Both the position numbers and the translations under genes were made by a program. This document shows positions 10,001 to 19,036 of a stretch of 34,048 bases of DNA, in pieces. The first letter of the stretch is position 1. Each line of letters begins with the position of its first letter. Source of the DNA: a virus; the IMG/VR virus record IMGVR_UViG_3300021961_000325, positions 1-34,048 of that record, one strand, 5' to 3'. The notes beneath the pieces are model-generated. The model was not told the DNA's origin. It saw only the letters and a program-made list of their open reading frames with translations, and made no database searches.

Positions 10001-13000
10001 ACAGACCTTAAAGCATTGGATGCTGAAGATGCCACTCTTATGTTCAAATCATTAACTTTAACAACATATAATGTTGAAGGAAGTTTATCAGTTGTCCCTA
10101 TTCCTGCTATAGAGGTTGTTGCTATGCCTATAGGTCCAGATCCAGTGCCAGAATATGAGTAATTTATTTCTTCTCCAGTAACAAAGAAATGATTTGGAAT
10201 TGTGATAGTATCTGCACTTGTGTTTACTATTAATGAATTACTGCCATCAAAATATCTTTGGAAAATTGGTAAATTTTGATGTTTTAAATCAAATTTCTTT
10301 TTAATGTCATTTTCAGTTCCAGTATAAGTTCCATAGTCATAGTGTAAACCACCATTTGTCAAGGATATTTCGCTAGTATCATCTGATAAGTACAGTGAAA
10401 CTTGGAAAACCTTAACATCAACATCAATATTTTCTATTGGTGTAAAATAAGTATTTGTATCTGACCCAGAAATTCCCGCAGTTGTTATTCCTAAAGAGGA
10501 AGATGTATTTAAGTTTCCAAATTCTAAAATATAGCACTCATTACTAGATGTATCAGTTATAGTTAAAAACTCAGAGATCTGATATTGCAAATTAGTTTTG
10601 TCTTCGATACTAATAATTGAATACGAACAATTATTGAGAGTATTTGAATATTTTGATATTATGTTTGATACTGGAGAAGAACTAGATGCAATCGACACTG
10701 AGGAGGAATCTAAAGTAGCCCCTCCAATGGTTTGTGTTCCAACACCGGTCAAACTTGTATTGGCAAGTGAAACATTAAAAGTATTAACTGTATAATCGAT
10801 AGATGTAGTGTTATCTGGTATTATATCAATTACTACATTATTTCCAGAAAGATATGCATTATATGTTCCTATTCCAGATGTAGATTTTGAAGAAAGACTA
10901 TTAGTTGTTACTTGCCCATAATCTAAGAATAAAACTTCAGAACCATTATGAATATATGTAATTTCATCATATTCATAATAAGAAGAATCTGTTGCTCCAA
11001 TTTGAACTAAAACTTTTGATGATCTATATGTTGATGCAATACCAACTATTGTCGTTGCTGTGCTAGTTCCTATTGATATTGTTGATGTATTTGTATGAAC
11101 AAGAACGGATGTTCCCAGACTTGTAGTTCCAACTCCGCTTACAACATCATTTAGAGAGAATGACAAATTAGAAGTATAATAATCATTAAACTTAAATTTG
11201 TTGGGATAGAATAAGAGATTACCTTCATTTCCAGAAATGTTAAAATCAAAAAATCCCAAATCTCCAATCGAATTCATTCCATATTGGTTTATGAAACCAT
11301 TACTGTCATCATGAACCAATGATACCAAAGAAACTTGAACTTCATTAGATAATTTTCTATCTTTTACTAAAACAATATACTTTTGAGACCTAAAATCATT
11401 AAGAATAAATGAATCAACAACACCAAAAGTGGTTACTCTTGGATTGCTATTAAATTCGTCAGAAATATCGTCAATCATTAAGACTTTATTACCAATTGAT
11501 TCGATATAATCTTGCAATATTCTTGAATTAAATATTATTTCATCTGATAAAATATTTCCATCAATAGTTAAATTATTTTCTCTTGCAAGATCAAAATCAA
11601 ATACGCAGTTTAGATCAATAAATCGTGATAGATCTGCGACTCCAGAAAAATCACCCTGATTTTGATCTGTAGAAATTCCTAAACTATTTGAGTTTGATTC
11701 AATTATTAAATTGCCAAATTTTTTAAATCCTGCAGTATGGTTTAAACTACTTACTGCATTATCCCAAGTGTTTAGATCTTTCTGTGATTTTATATCATAT
11801 GAAAAATATTGATAATAATCACTATCATGAACTCTCTGAAAATTATTGTTTAAAAATCCAGTTTCAGTATTCCATCCCTTTTTAACTATAGAATAGGAGT
11901 CTACATTATAATTTGAATCTAAACTTATTATTTTCTTTATTGAAGCAGTAGAACCTGAGGTTTTCCCTCTCAAAAGTTCATTTTCTTTAAAATCTTGGGT
12001 AGTAGATACTTTTAGATATTGGTTAATTGAATCCCAAGACTGTACACTTCCTGATGCATCTGATGAATAAACAATTTCACCTTCATAAAAATTATTTTGT
12101 TTAAGAACGGGATTAAAAATGGGAAAATGCGATTGTGGTATTATTCTTCCAGAAGAATAAAAACTATTGAAAGTTCCTGGATCTTCTCCATCAAGAAGAT
12201 AATTTGATAAACTATAAGAAACTGTAGCACCAATTCCACCAATATTTGCATCTAATGATGTAATAGTAAACAATGCATAATCATAATTTGCTGAATTAAA
12301 TCCTTTTCCTGTTGTTGTTATTCCAACATTAGTTCCTTCTATTAAAACTTTTTCTCCAACAAAAAATGGAAAGTCCTCCGGATCACTAAAACTAGATCCT
12401 AAGGTAATGGTAACGTCTTTTGTATTAGTATTAAATACTATATTTTGAATCTTAATACCATTTGAATTGTTTGTTGGTATTATTTTTGGAGTTACTTTAC
12501 TTATTTCTGTACTATTTTTTAGAATAGTAACTTTAGAATCTCCAAATTTATAAGTTAAGTCTACATCTTTAATAATTTTATTAGTTAGTCCATCAATAAC
12601 TATCAAACTTGGAATAGAATTGTAATTTCTACCAAAAGAAGAAATGCCAATATAATCAAAAGTAGATAAAGAATCTAAAATTAATATTTCTGGAAGTTTT
12701 GTTGTTGGTCTTATGCTATAATCCGATGGATATTCAAATCCAATATCTTCAATTTCTGTTGATGTAATTTTTCCAATAGAAGTACTATCTGGATTTAAAA
12801 TTGCACCAGTACCAGTTTTTGAAATAACAGAAGTAATTCCAGGTAAAACACTATAACCACTTCCGCCACTTTGTATGGAGATTTTTTGAATTTCCCCAAG
12901 CACTGAACTCGAATCAGTATAGTATTCTATTCCTGTTGAGTAAGAATAAGATTCTGGAATTTCTAAAATATTGTACTTAAATGAAGTAGAAGAAATGCCT

Positions 13001-16000
13001 ACTACACTATAATTTCCATTATATCCACTTTCAATCAAATTAATTTGATTATTTGCACGTATTTCAGTGTCAACTATGATCTCTTTCTTAGTTTGAGAGT
13101 TTAAATTAATATTAATAGGAGTTAGATTATAATATAAGTTAACTGGAACGTTATCATTAAGAGTTAATGTGACCTTTGCAGTTGAATCTATTCCAATGTT
13201 TCCAGTTTTTGATACTTCAAAAATTGATGAAGATTTTGTAGTCTCAAATTCTGTTTTAAATTGATTATCTTCGTAAATTTTAAAATCAAACGCAGAATAA
13301 GTAATGCCTGCCCCAACAAAAGAAAGAGATGGGTCAGAAAGATCAAAAATTACCGTTTTATTTTTTACAAGAGATAATGGTGGATTTATTGGAGAAATAG
13401 TTCCTGGTTGAGAGGATGAAATGGTAATCACTTCAGGAACAGATTTTGTTGCCTGATAATAGCTGTTGGATAATTTAATTTTATTTGAATCAATAACTAC
13501 AACGTAGTAAATTCCTTCATTTACCAATCCAGATGCTGGAGTCGTACTAGTATAAATTACTTTTTCTCCAGAATAATAATTGTGGTTATTGATTGTGATG
13601 ATGCTATTTGTTGTATCAATAGAAGAAAAAGTTCTTGGATTTATTACTAATCTTCTATTATAGTCATTATATTTAACTATAAAGGTAGTAGAAACTCCAG
13701 GTCTTACATTAATTGTTATATTATCATATAAAGATAATCCATGTGTCTCTGCGGTAGAAACAGTAACCACATTTTTGGTAATTTGTCCAGATAAAGTATT
13801 TGAATAATTTGTTTTAAAACTATGAGTATTTCCCGTTCCTACAGATGTAAAGTATAAAATACCATCTGCAATTGACGATCCTACAGCAACAAAAGTACCA
13901 GTTGATCCAAGTCCAACTTTAACAGTTGAAATACCAATTAAATCATTGGATATTTTTGCAACGTAAACAATTGATTTTTCTCCTAATACAAAAGAAGAAG
14001 ATCCATTAGTAGAAACGGATATTCTAGTTCCACCATTTGAAGAATAAATTAAGGAATCTCCTGTGTTTAAATTATGATCTTTAATATAAATTGATTGAGT
14101 TGGAATTGTTAGTTGTGTAATTCCAACACCTGGATTTGAAAAATAAAGTGTGCTTACTATTCCCACACCGGAGGTTGTCCCCAGTCCAACCGTTTCTTTA
14201 GGATCAAAATAAAATTCTTTATCAATGTCAAAATTGTATGAAGTGGAAATTCCAAAATTAAGTTTAAACTTTCTTGATTTTTCTGTTAAAGCAATTCCCG
14301 CAGAATAAGATGACACTCCAATAGTGCCATTTTGATTACGTTCAACTCTAACTCTGGATGACTGGAGATCGATATTTAATATTTTAATTTCTTCATTTGC
14401 AATTCGGTAAATATCATTTTCTTTAATATTTGGATAATTTAAATTTCCAGATATATTAAAATAAGTAACTATTCCCGTATATTGGGCTGACCCAACTCCA
14501 GCAGTTAGTGTTAAAATGTTTGTATTAACTGTTATACTACCTGATTTTTTATAATCATATTTGCCAGTAAAGGTAACTAAGTCTCTATTTAAATAGTTAT
14601 GTGGTACTGAAGTAAATCCAACAAACTCTTGACCATATGGATAGAATTTAACATCATCAAAAGATGAAGTAGCAACACTAATTTGATTTACTAATTTACC
14701 TTTTAGTGAAGAAACTTTTGCTTTTGCTCTTTGTACAGAAGTCCCACTAAAGGCAACTATATCTCCAATTTTATAATTTTGCCCTCCAGTTTCAATTCCT
14801 ATCGAATCGACAGATCCTGTAGATACCGATTTAACTGCAGCATTTTGAGATTTAATAGTATTTGGATTTAAAACATAATCATACAAAGAAATATTGTATG
14901 GACTTATATTTCTTCTCCATCCGGTTTTGTTTATATCAATATTATCTTGATTTGATGCGCTTTCGAAGTTAAAATCAATTGGTTTTGATTTATAACTAGG
15001 ACCTATAATGTAAGGAAAAACGGGTTTTTTGTAATTTGCAAATAAACCAGAAGATTCAACTAATCCATCATTAATGGTAGTAAAATATGCATATATTCCA
15101 TTTGGATATTCTGGGGTAACTGCAAATCGACCGTTGTTTTCATCTAGATCACCATTTCCGTCATACACATAGTCTTCTATAAAGAATCCTTCTGGATAAA
15201 TTGAAGTTTTTGGTCTGGTTAAATCATTACTTATATTTGTTTTCTTTTTGTATCCGGAGACTAAACACTTTACTGCTCCCCCTGTTTTTGATGAATATCC
15301 ATATGGTCCATAAATTGGATTTCCATCATAAGCCCAACCAAGTATAGGAGAATGTGCTGATGAAACAATTTCTTTGCTATCTAATATTTGCAAATCTTGA
15401 ACATATACCCTTTTTCCATCCCTAAATCTTGATGCTTGGGTAGAAGATCTCAAATACCTAGGAGCATACGCATGAGTATATTCCAATCCATAGTTTGTAT
15501 TTAATCCGGCATTTAATATACCATCATCATCGGTTATTTGAGAATTTTGTGTTAATCTTTCGACTAGATTGATTTTCCAAGATTTTATTTGAGATTCTAG
15601 TTTTGCACCAGATCCTGCGGGTATAACATCAATAGATGTGCTTGATGAACTATATCCACCACCACCATTTATAACTTTAACCTCAGACAAAGACCCATTA
15701 GAAAGGATGGGAGTTAATAAAGCACCAAAACCAGTGCCATTAATTTGAAGAGTTGGTGGTGAATTATATCCTCCACCTGGACTATTAATTATAACATTTA
15801 CAATTTGTCCATTTGATATTACAGGAGTTAGTTGAATTCCCGATCCTGAATTAAATTCAAATAATGGCTGACGATTATAATTAATAATTTCCTCAGACCC
15901 ATAACCTTGTCCTCCAGAATGGACAAATACTGACTGCACCTCACCTCGAAAAATTGGTTGAACAATTGCACTAAAATCTTGATCAGTAAGAGTGGAAACT

Positions 16001-19000
16001 CCGATTTTTCCTTTTATTCTTACTTTAATTTCTGGGTAGTTGAATTTATGAACTCCACTTCCAGCAGATGTTAAATCAATGTATTGTTTGGTATCATAAT
16101 AAAAAGATGTAGCAATTCCTAAAGTACTAATTCCAATTTGTGATAGTTTAAATTGATTATCATCTACTTTAGTAACATAATATGATGTTGCAGAAGATAA
16201 TCCCCCGATAGGAGTTTCTAAAGCGTTATATACAATTATTTCTCCGCTATTGTATCCATGATCATTTATCTTGATAACATTTGAAGAGGTATTGATCCCA
16301 CTTGTACTTGTGGTTACTAGTTTATTTTGATATCCTACACCACTACTATCTACGGTAATTGATCCTATTTTTTTCTTTTTGTTTCTTGACTTGAATGAAT
16401 GATTTCCAATGCCATAGGAAGTTAATTGTATTGTATTAATTCCCGATACTGCATCTAGAAAAGAATTATGTAATTTTACGTTATATGCATCTTGAACTGA
16501 AACATAATAGGATGAATTTGTAGATAAACCTCCAATTGAACCTTGCCCATCAGTTATATAAACAACCTCTTCAGCATCTCTAAATTTATGATGACTGGAA
16601 AATCCAATTTTATTTGTTGGATTTAATTTAACTAAATCAGCAGATCCCTGGGAATTAAAAGAAACAAAGTGGTCAAAGCTGACTAAATTTGCAGTTGCGG
16701 AAGCACCATTTCCATTTCCACCTACAATGTCAATTTTTGGTTCCTCTAAGTAATCAAATCCATAATCGATAATATCAATTCTTTCCAATCCACCAATAAC
16801 AGAACAATATGCAGTAGCACCAAATCCAATTGGATCGGAAATTGTTAATATAGGAGGATTGATAATATCATAATCAGATCCAGATGCTATTGGTATAATT
16901 TTTTCAATAGGACCATAATAAACATTATCTTTCGACTTATAGTTAAGAACTTCAACTCCATTTATAAAAATACCAGTTAGACCTGGATCTGTTTCATAAG
17001 AATTTTCATCATTTTCTGGAGATGAAATTTTTCTAATTAATTTTTGAGATTCTAAGAGTTGAGTTGTTAAATCTCTATAAGTAAATTCAGTAAGTTCAAA
17101 TTTAGCATCAATAGCAGTTCCTCCTACAGAAACAAAATTTTCTGTGAAAATATTTGCTTTACTTTTTGCTAACTTTATCTGCGTTTCATTTACTTTTTTA
17201 ATAAAGTAAACACCAGTTGCTATTCCCAAATTAGAATTTTCATTTGGTTTATAAACAATCGAATCTCCAGTATAAAGTCCATGTTGACCAATATCTAAAA
17301 CTGTACCACTAAAAGATCCACTAAAAGTTACTGAGCGATCATTTATTTTTAAAGTCTGATTTAGATATGAAGGCAGTGATGGTGAGGAAACGTATAATGT
17401 GTCCTGATTTTCATAATAAACATTTTGTACGTTTGATGTATATTGGTCTACTAGAGGATAATTTTCAGATGATACTTTGGATAAATTCTTTTTAACAATA
17501 TATGTAATATTGGTATTTAATAAAGAACTTTCTGAACCCAATTGAACACTAAAAGATTTTTCATTAATAAAAGATACAACAAAACCTGTGTATTCTACAC
17601 CACTTGAAGATAAAAGTGTTACTGAATTTCCTATTCTAAAGAAATGCTCGTCATTAAGATTAACTCTATATGTTTTATCGGAACTATCTAACAATTCTAT
17701 TGATTTTACATCATATTTTACTGGAATATTAAAAAACCAGTTGTTTGATTTGTAGTCCTTGAGATCTATACCTAGGGTCTTTATTTTTATTGAGTCTTTA
17801 TTTGAATAAAAACGAGTATTATCTGGTAAATTTAATCCAGACAATACGCCCATTATTCTAATTTTTATTTTTTCATCATTCGAAGATGCAAATTCATTTG
17901 TTTTTATTTCTGTAGATTCTGGAATATCTTGAGTTATCCCATCACATTCCAAGAACTGGTTTAGTGTTTTTTTCTTATAAGTAATATTTAATGAGGTTCC
18001 ATTTTCAAGATCTACAACAATATTTCCATTTGTCGTTGGAAATCCTACGGTAGAATCAACCTCTAATGTATTTGATCCTAAAGCAATATTTAAAACTGTT
18101 TTTGTTTTAGACTGAACTGTGAAATTGCCATATACAGTTCCTTCTGCACCAATATCCCTACTATAACCAGAATCTAAACTTATAACATAATAATCTTTCG
18201 ATCCCCTTTTAATTTTTTCTACTTTAGTTACTGTTCCTTGTGCAATTATCTCATTATTGGAATCTCTTTGATAAAGAGTTTCATTTATTAAATCTTCTGG
18301 GTTTCCTTCGATTTCTTCAACGACTAAATCGGAATTAATTCTATATTGTGCATCTGATGGTTCAATTAGATAATCTCTTGGTTTAATAACCTCAACATTT
18401 TGTCCATATAAAGCACCGAACAAAATTTTAAATGAATTATCAGTTCCTTTTGAGGAATAAAAATCTATTGATTGCTTAATGAAAAGATTTTCATTTAATT
18501 CGGAATAAAGTTCTCTATCTTCAAAACCAGGAGTTACTTGTTTTTTAACCTTAATTAAAAATTCTTTTAGGAAAAGAATACTTAAATTAGATACAGTTGT
18601 AAACGCACTATGTTCTTGTGCTTCTGTTTCTGTGAATATTAGTTGATCCTTTGTTTTGTAAGAAGTTACACCATTAAATCCACGTACACATCCCTCAAAA
18701 CTTGTGGAAGTTTTTGAAGTATACGTAATGATTTCAGAATCAATTAATAGAAGGCCGTAAGAATTTGGAAATCCAGCAGTGGAAGTTACATTTATTGTTG
18801 AATCGAAAAAAGTTACATCTGATGTTAAAGTTGTAGAATCTGTTAAATTTGTAAGTTGATCTACCTTAACATATTGATCAACATTCTGAAGTATATCGCT
18901 TACATTTCCTTGACTTTCTAAGGAAGTGTAATATTGCGATAAAAATTCGGAAACAAGAGGAAATTCTTCTAAAACAAACTGAGGTAGTTGATTTTCAACT

Positions 19001-19032
19001 ATTGAACTGATTTTGATTCTGGTTTCTGTCAT
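7084..19032 (-). CDS. Giant virion protein at the gp7 position (baseplate wedge)
   Basis: 3982 aa in one open frame, almost four times T4 gp7 (1032 aa). It starts 4 nt after the gp6 stop and precedes gp8, the place of T4 gene 7. The N-terminus (MTETRIKISSIVENQLPQFV, FLSQYY, GCVRGFNGVTSY, residues 1-120) looks like the conserved head of cyanophage gp7-type proteins. Residues about 1226-1320 hold a YHYH-type domain (GWAYDGNPIYGPYGY, then DENNGRFAVTPEYPNGIYAY). Much of the rest consists of two recurring modules: H-x3-(S/T)GE-x-V-x-Y ... YYV-x(8-9)-KL (near residues 580, 815, 925, 1650, 1815, 2950) and (S/N)GGxGY with Pro-x-hydrophobic strands (near 1040, 1080, 1100, 2057, 3322, 3369, 3424, 3721, 3777). 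Such repeats suggest stacked beta domains. Wedge role is inferred; a fusion of gp7 with fibre-like domains is equally possible. Confidence 0.75.
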   Translation of the reverse strand: MTETRIKISSIVENQLPQFVLEEFPLVSEFLSQYYTSLESQGNVSDILQNVDQYVKVDQLTNLTDSTTLTSDVTFFDSTINVTSTAGFPNSYGLLLIDSEIITYTSKTSTSFEGCVRGFNGVTSYKTKDQLIFTETEAQEHSAFTTVSNLSILFLKEFLIKVKKQVTPGFEDRELYSELNENLFIKQSIDFYSSKGTDNSFKILFGALYGQNVEVIKPRDYLIEPSDAQYRINSDLVVEEIEGNPEDLINETLYQRDSNNEIIAQGTVTKVEKIKRGSKDYYVISLDSGYSRDIGAEGTVYGNFTVQSKTKTVLNIALGSNTLEVDSTVGFPTTNGNIVVDLENGTSLNITYKKKTLNQFLECDGITQDIPESTEIKTNEFASSNDEKIKIRIMGVLSGLNLPDNTRFYSNKDSIKIKTLGIDLKDYKSNNWFFNIPVKYDVKSIELLDSSDKTYRVNLNDEHFFRIGNSVTLLSSSGVEYTGFVVSFINEKSFSVQLGSESSLLNTNITYIVKKNLSKVSSENYPLVDQYTSNVQNVYYENQDTLYVSSPSLPSYLNQTLKINDRSVTFSGSFSGTVLDIGQHGLYTGDSIVYKPNENSNLGIATGVYFIKKVNETQIKLAKSKANIFTENFVSVGGTAIDAKFELTEFTYRDLTTQLLESQKLIRKISSPENDENSYETDPGLTGIFINGVEVLNYKSKDNVYYGPIEKIIPIASGSDYDIINPPILTISDPIGFGATAYCSVIGGLERIDIIDYGFDYLEEPKIDIVGGNGNGASATANLVSFDHFVSFNSQGSADLVKLNPTNKIGFSSHHKFRDAEEVVYITDGQGSIGGLSTNSSYYVSVQDAYNVKLHNSFLDAVSGINTIQLTSYGIGNHSFKSRNKKKKIGSITVDSSGVGYQNKLVTTSTSGINTSSNVIKINDHGYNSGEIIVYNALETPIGGLSSATSYYVTKVDDNQFKLSQIGISTLGIATSFYYDTKQYIDLTSAGSGVHKFNYPEIKVRIKGKIGVSTLTDQDFSAIVQPIFRGEVQSVFVHSGGQGYGSEEIINYNRQPLFEFNSGSGIQLTPVISNGQIVNVIINSPGGGYNSPPTLQINGTGFGALLTPILSNGSLSEVKVINGGGGYSSSSTSIDVIPAGSGAKLESQIKSWKINLVERLTQNSQITDDDGILNAGLNTNYGLEYTHAYAPRYLRSSTQASRFRDGKRVYVQDLQILDSKEIVSSAHSPILGWAYDGNPIYGPYGYSSKTGGAVKCLVSGYKKKTNISNDLTRPKTSIYPEGFFIEDYVYDGNGDLDENNGRFAVTPEYPNGIYAYFTTINDGLVESSGLFANYKKPVFPYIIGPSYKSKPIDFNFESASNQDNIDINKTGWRRNISPYNISLYDYVLNPNTIKSQNAAVKSVSTGSVDSIGIETGGQNYKIGDIVAFSGTSVQRAKAKVSSLKGKLVNQISVATSSFDDVKFYPYGQEFVGFTSVPHNYLNRDLVTFTGKYDYKKSGSITVNTNILTLTAGVGSAQYTGIVTYFNISGNLNYPNIKENDIYRIANEEIKILNIDLQSSRVRVERNQNGTIGVSSYSAGIALTEKSRKFKLNFGISTSYNFDIDKEFYFDPKETVGLGTTSGVGIVSTLYFSNPGVGITQLTIPTQSIYIKDHNLNTGDSLIYSSNGGTRISVSTNGSSSFVLGEKSIVYVAKISNDLIGISTVKVGLGSTGTFVAVGSSIADGILYFTSVGTGNTHSFKTNYSNTLSGQITKNVVTVSTAETHGLSLYDNITINVRPGVSTTFIVKYNDYNRRLVINPRTFSSIDTTNSIITINNHNYYSGEKVIYTSTTPASGLVNEGIYYVVVIDSNKIKLSNSYYQATKSVPEVITISSSQPGTISPINPPLSLVKNKTVIFDLSDPSLSFVGAGITYSAFDFKIYEDNQFKTEFETTKSSSIFEVSKTGNIGIDSTAKVTLTLNDNVPVNLYYNLTPININLNSQTKKEIIVDTEIRANNQINLIESGYNGNYSVVGISSTSFKYNILEIPESYSYSTGIEYYTDSSSVLGEIQKISIQSGGSGYSVLPGITSVISKTGTGAILNPDSTSIGKITSTEIEDIGFEYPSDYSIRPTTKLPEILILDSLSTFDYIGISSFGRNYNSIPSLIVIDGLTNKIIKDVDLTYKFGDSKVTILKNSTEISKVTPKIIPTNNSNGIKIQNIVFNTNTKDVTITLGSSFSDPEDFPFFVGEKVLIEGTNVGITTTGKGFNSANYDYALFTITSLDANIGGIGATVSYSLSNYLLDGEDPGTFNSFYSSGRIIPQSHFPIFNPVLKQNNFYEGEIVYSSDASGSVQSWDSINQYLKVSTTQDFKENELLRGKTSGSTASIKKIISLDSNYNVDSYSIVKKGWNTETGFLNNNFQRVHDSDYYQYFSYDIKSQKDLNTWDNAVSSLNHTAGFKKFGNLIIESNSNSLGISTDQNQGDFSGVADLSRFIDLNCVFDFDLARENNLTIDGNILSDEIIFNSRILQDYIESIGNKVLMIDDISDEFNSNPRVTTFGVVDSFILNDFRSQKYIVLVKDRKLSNEVQVSLVSLVHDDSNGFINQYGMNSIGDLGFFDFNISGNEGNLLFYPNKFKFNDYYTSNLSFSLNDVVSGVGTTSLGTSVLVHTNTSTISIGTSTATTIVGIASTYRSSKVLVQIGATDSSYYEYDEITYIHNGSEVLFLDYGQVTTNSLSSKSTSGIGTYNAYLSGNNVVIDIIPDNTTSIDYTVNTFNVSLANTSLTGVGTQTIGGATLDSSSVSIASSSSPVSNIISKYSNTLNNCSYSIISIEDKTNLQYQISEFLTITDTSSNECYILEFGNLNTSSSLGITTAGISGSDTNTYFTPIENIDVDVKVFQVSLYLSDDTSEISLTNGGLHYDYGTYTGTENDIKKKFDLKHQNLPIFQRYFDGSNSLIVNTSADTITIPNHFFVTGEEINYSYSGTGSGPIGIATTSIAGIGTTDKLPSTLYVVKVNDLNIRVASSASNALRSVPTVLDINAVGAGTSHIFTSKNQNKKSIISIDNVIQSPITSTAVTTVLSKNVNLFDSEISVSGISSIFGGDLIKIDNEIMRVTSVGVGSTNAISVLRPWLGTGLSTHTSSSLVAKVLGNYNIVDNTIYFDEPPYGKVPILNPTNRADEVDYIGLETGSTFSGRIFLRSGEEDTSIEPYTKNYIFDNISNNFNGIDKTFTLKSNGANVTGVSTDNAIVLINDIFQGPNATGVIDNYDLEENAGITTITFVGTASSTNYDINTASIPRGGIILSVGSTQGFAYQPLVAAGGTAIVSSAGTIQSISIGNSGSGYRVGIQTIVNVGVKTESTGIPNIKFIGTATVSNGHIVSVAITNPGTGYTTTNPPIVVFDSPLSYSNLPLIYSSQSQPGVGTGAIVDVVVGQGSSIISFELKNLGYGYKQNDILTISTGGISGIPTNTSLSFSEFQISVDKIQSDKFSAWSVGRIQVIDPFDVLFDGNRKSFPIRINGNQTTIRSKKGSNIDVQATLLVFINDVLQVPGKGYVFTGGSIIRFTEAPKEGDTSRILFYRGTGDVDTQIIDILETIKIGDDVLLTDDNINLSQEDRVVTDIISSDTLNTNLYPGPGVSSNEDLIRPLTWCRQTEDRVVNGFYVGKDRSIYEPYIQPTTNIIQNVGIGSTAIFVESVKAFFDSEKEYTHDGTNEKPQNKIIIISQDNITSAAATATVSSSGTVSSIVISDGGVGYSTAPIVTIASPIGFGTTAAQNTARSSASISGGVVTGIAITVPGIGYSSNQPPAVLIEPPSLKYEVIDKVSYEGDFGLITGINTTSVGVASTGIVFDFFIPNNSILRDSKIVSVGIATTGISGIQTGYYFVVSKSNVGKGLTSLNSSNGIVGVGTTFIDNIYQVAAVSVAQTAVPGVGITNVAKVTVSVSNYNGLTGLGFSGFYGEYSWGRILTPTRIDPQQFTTYANIAGISTSPIVQRYNKLKYIGYSTS

Positions 19033-19036
19033 TTTA

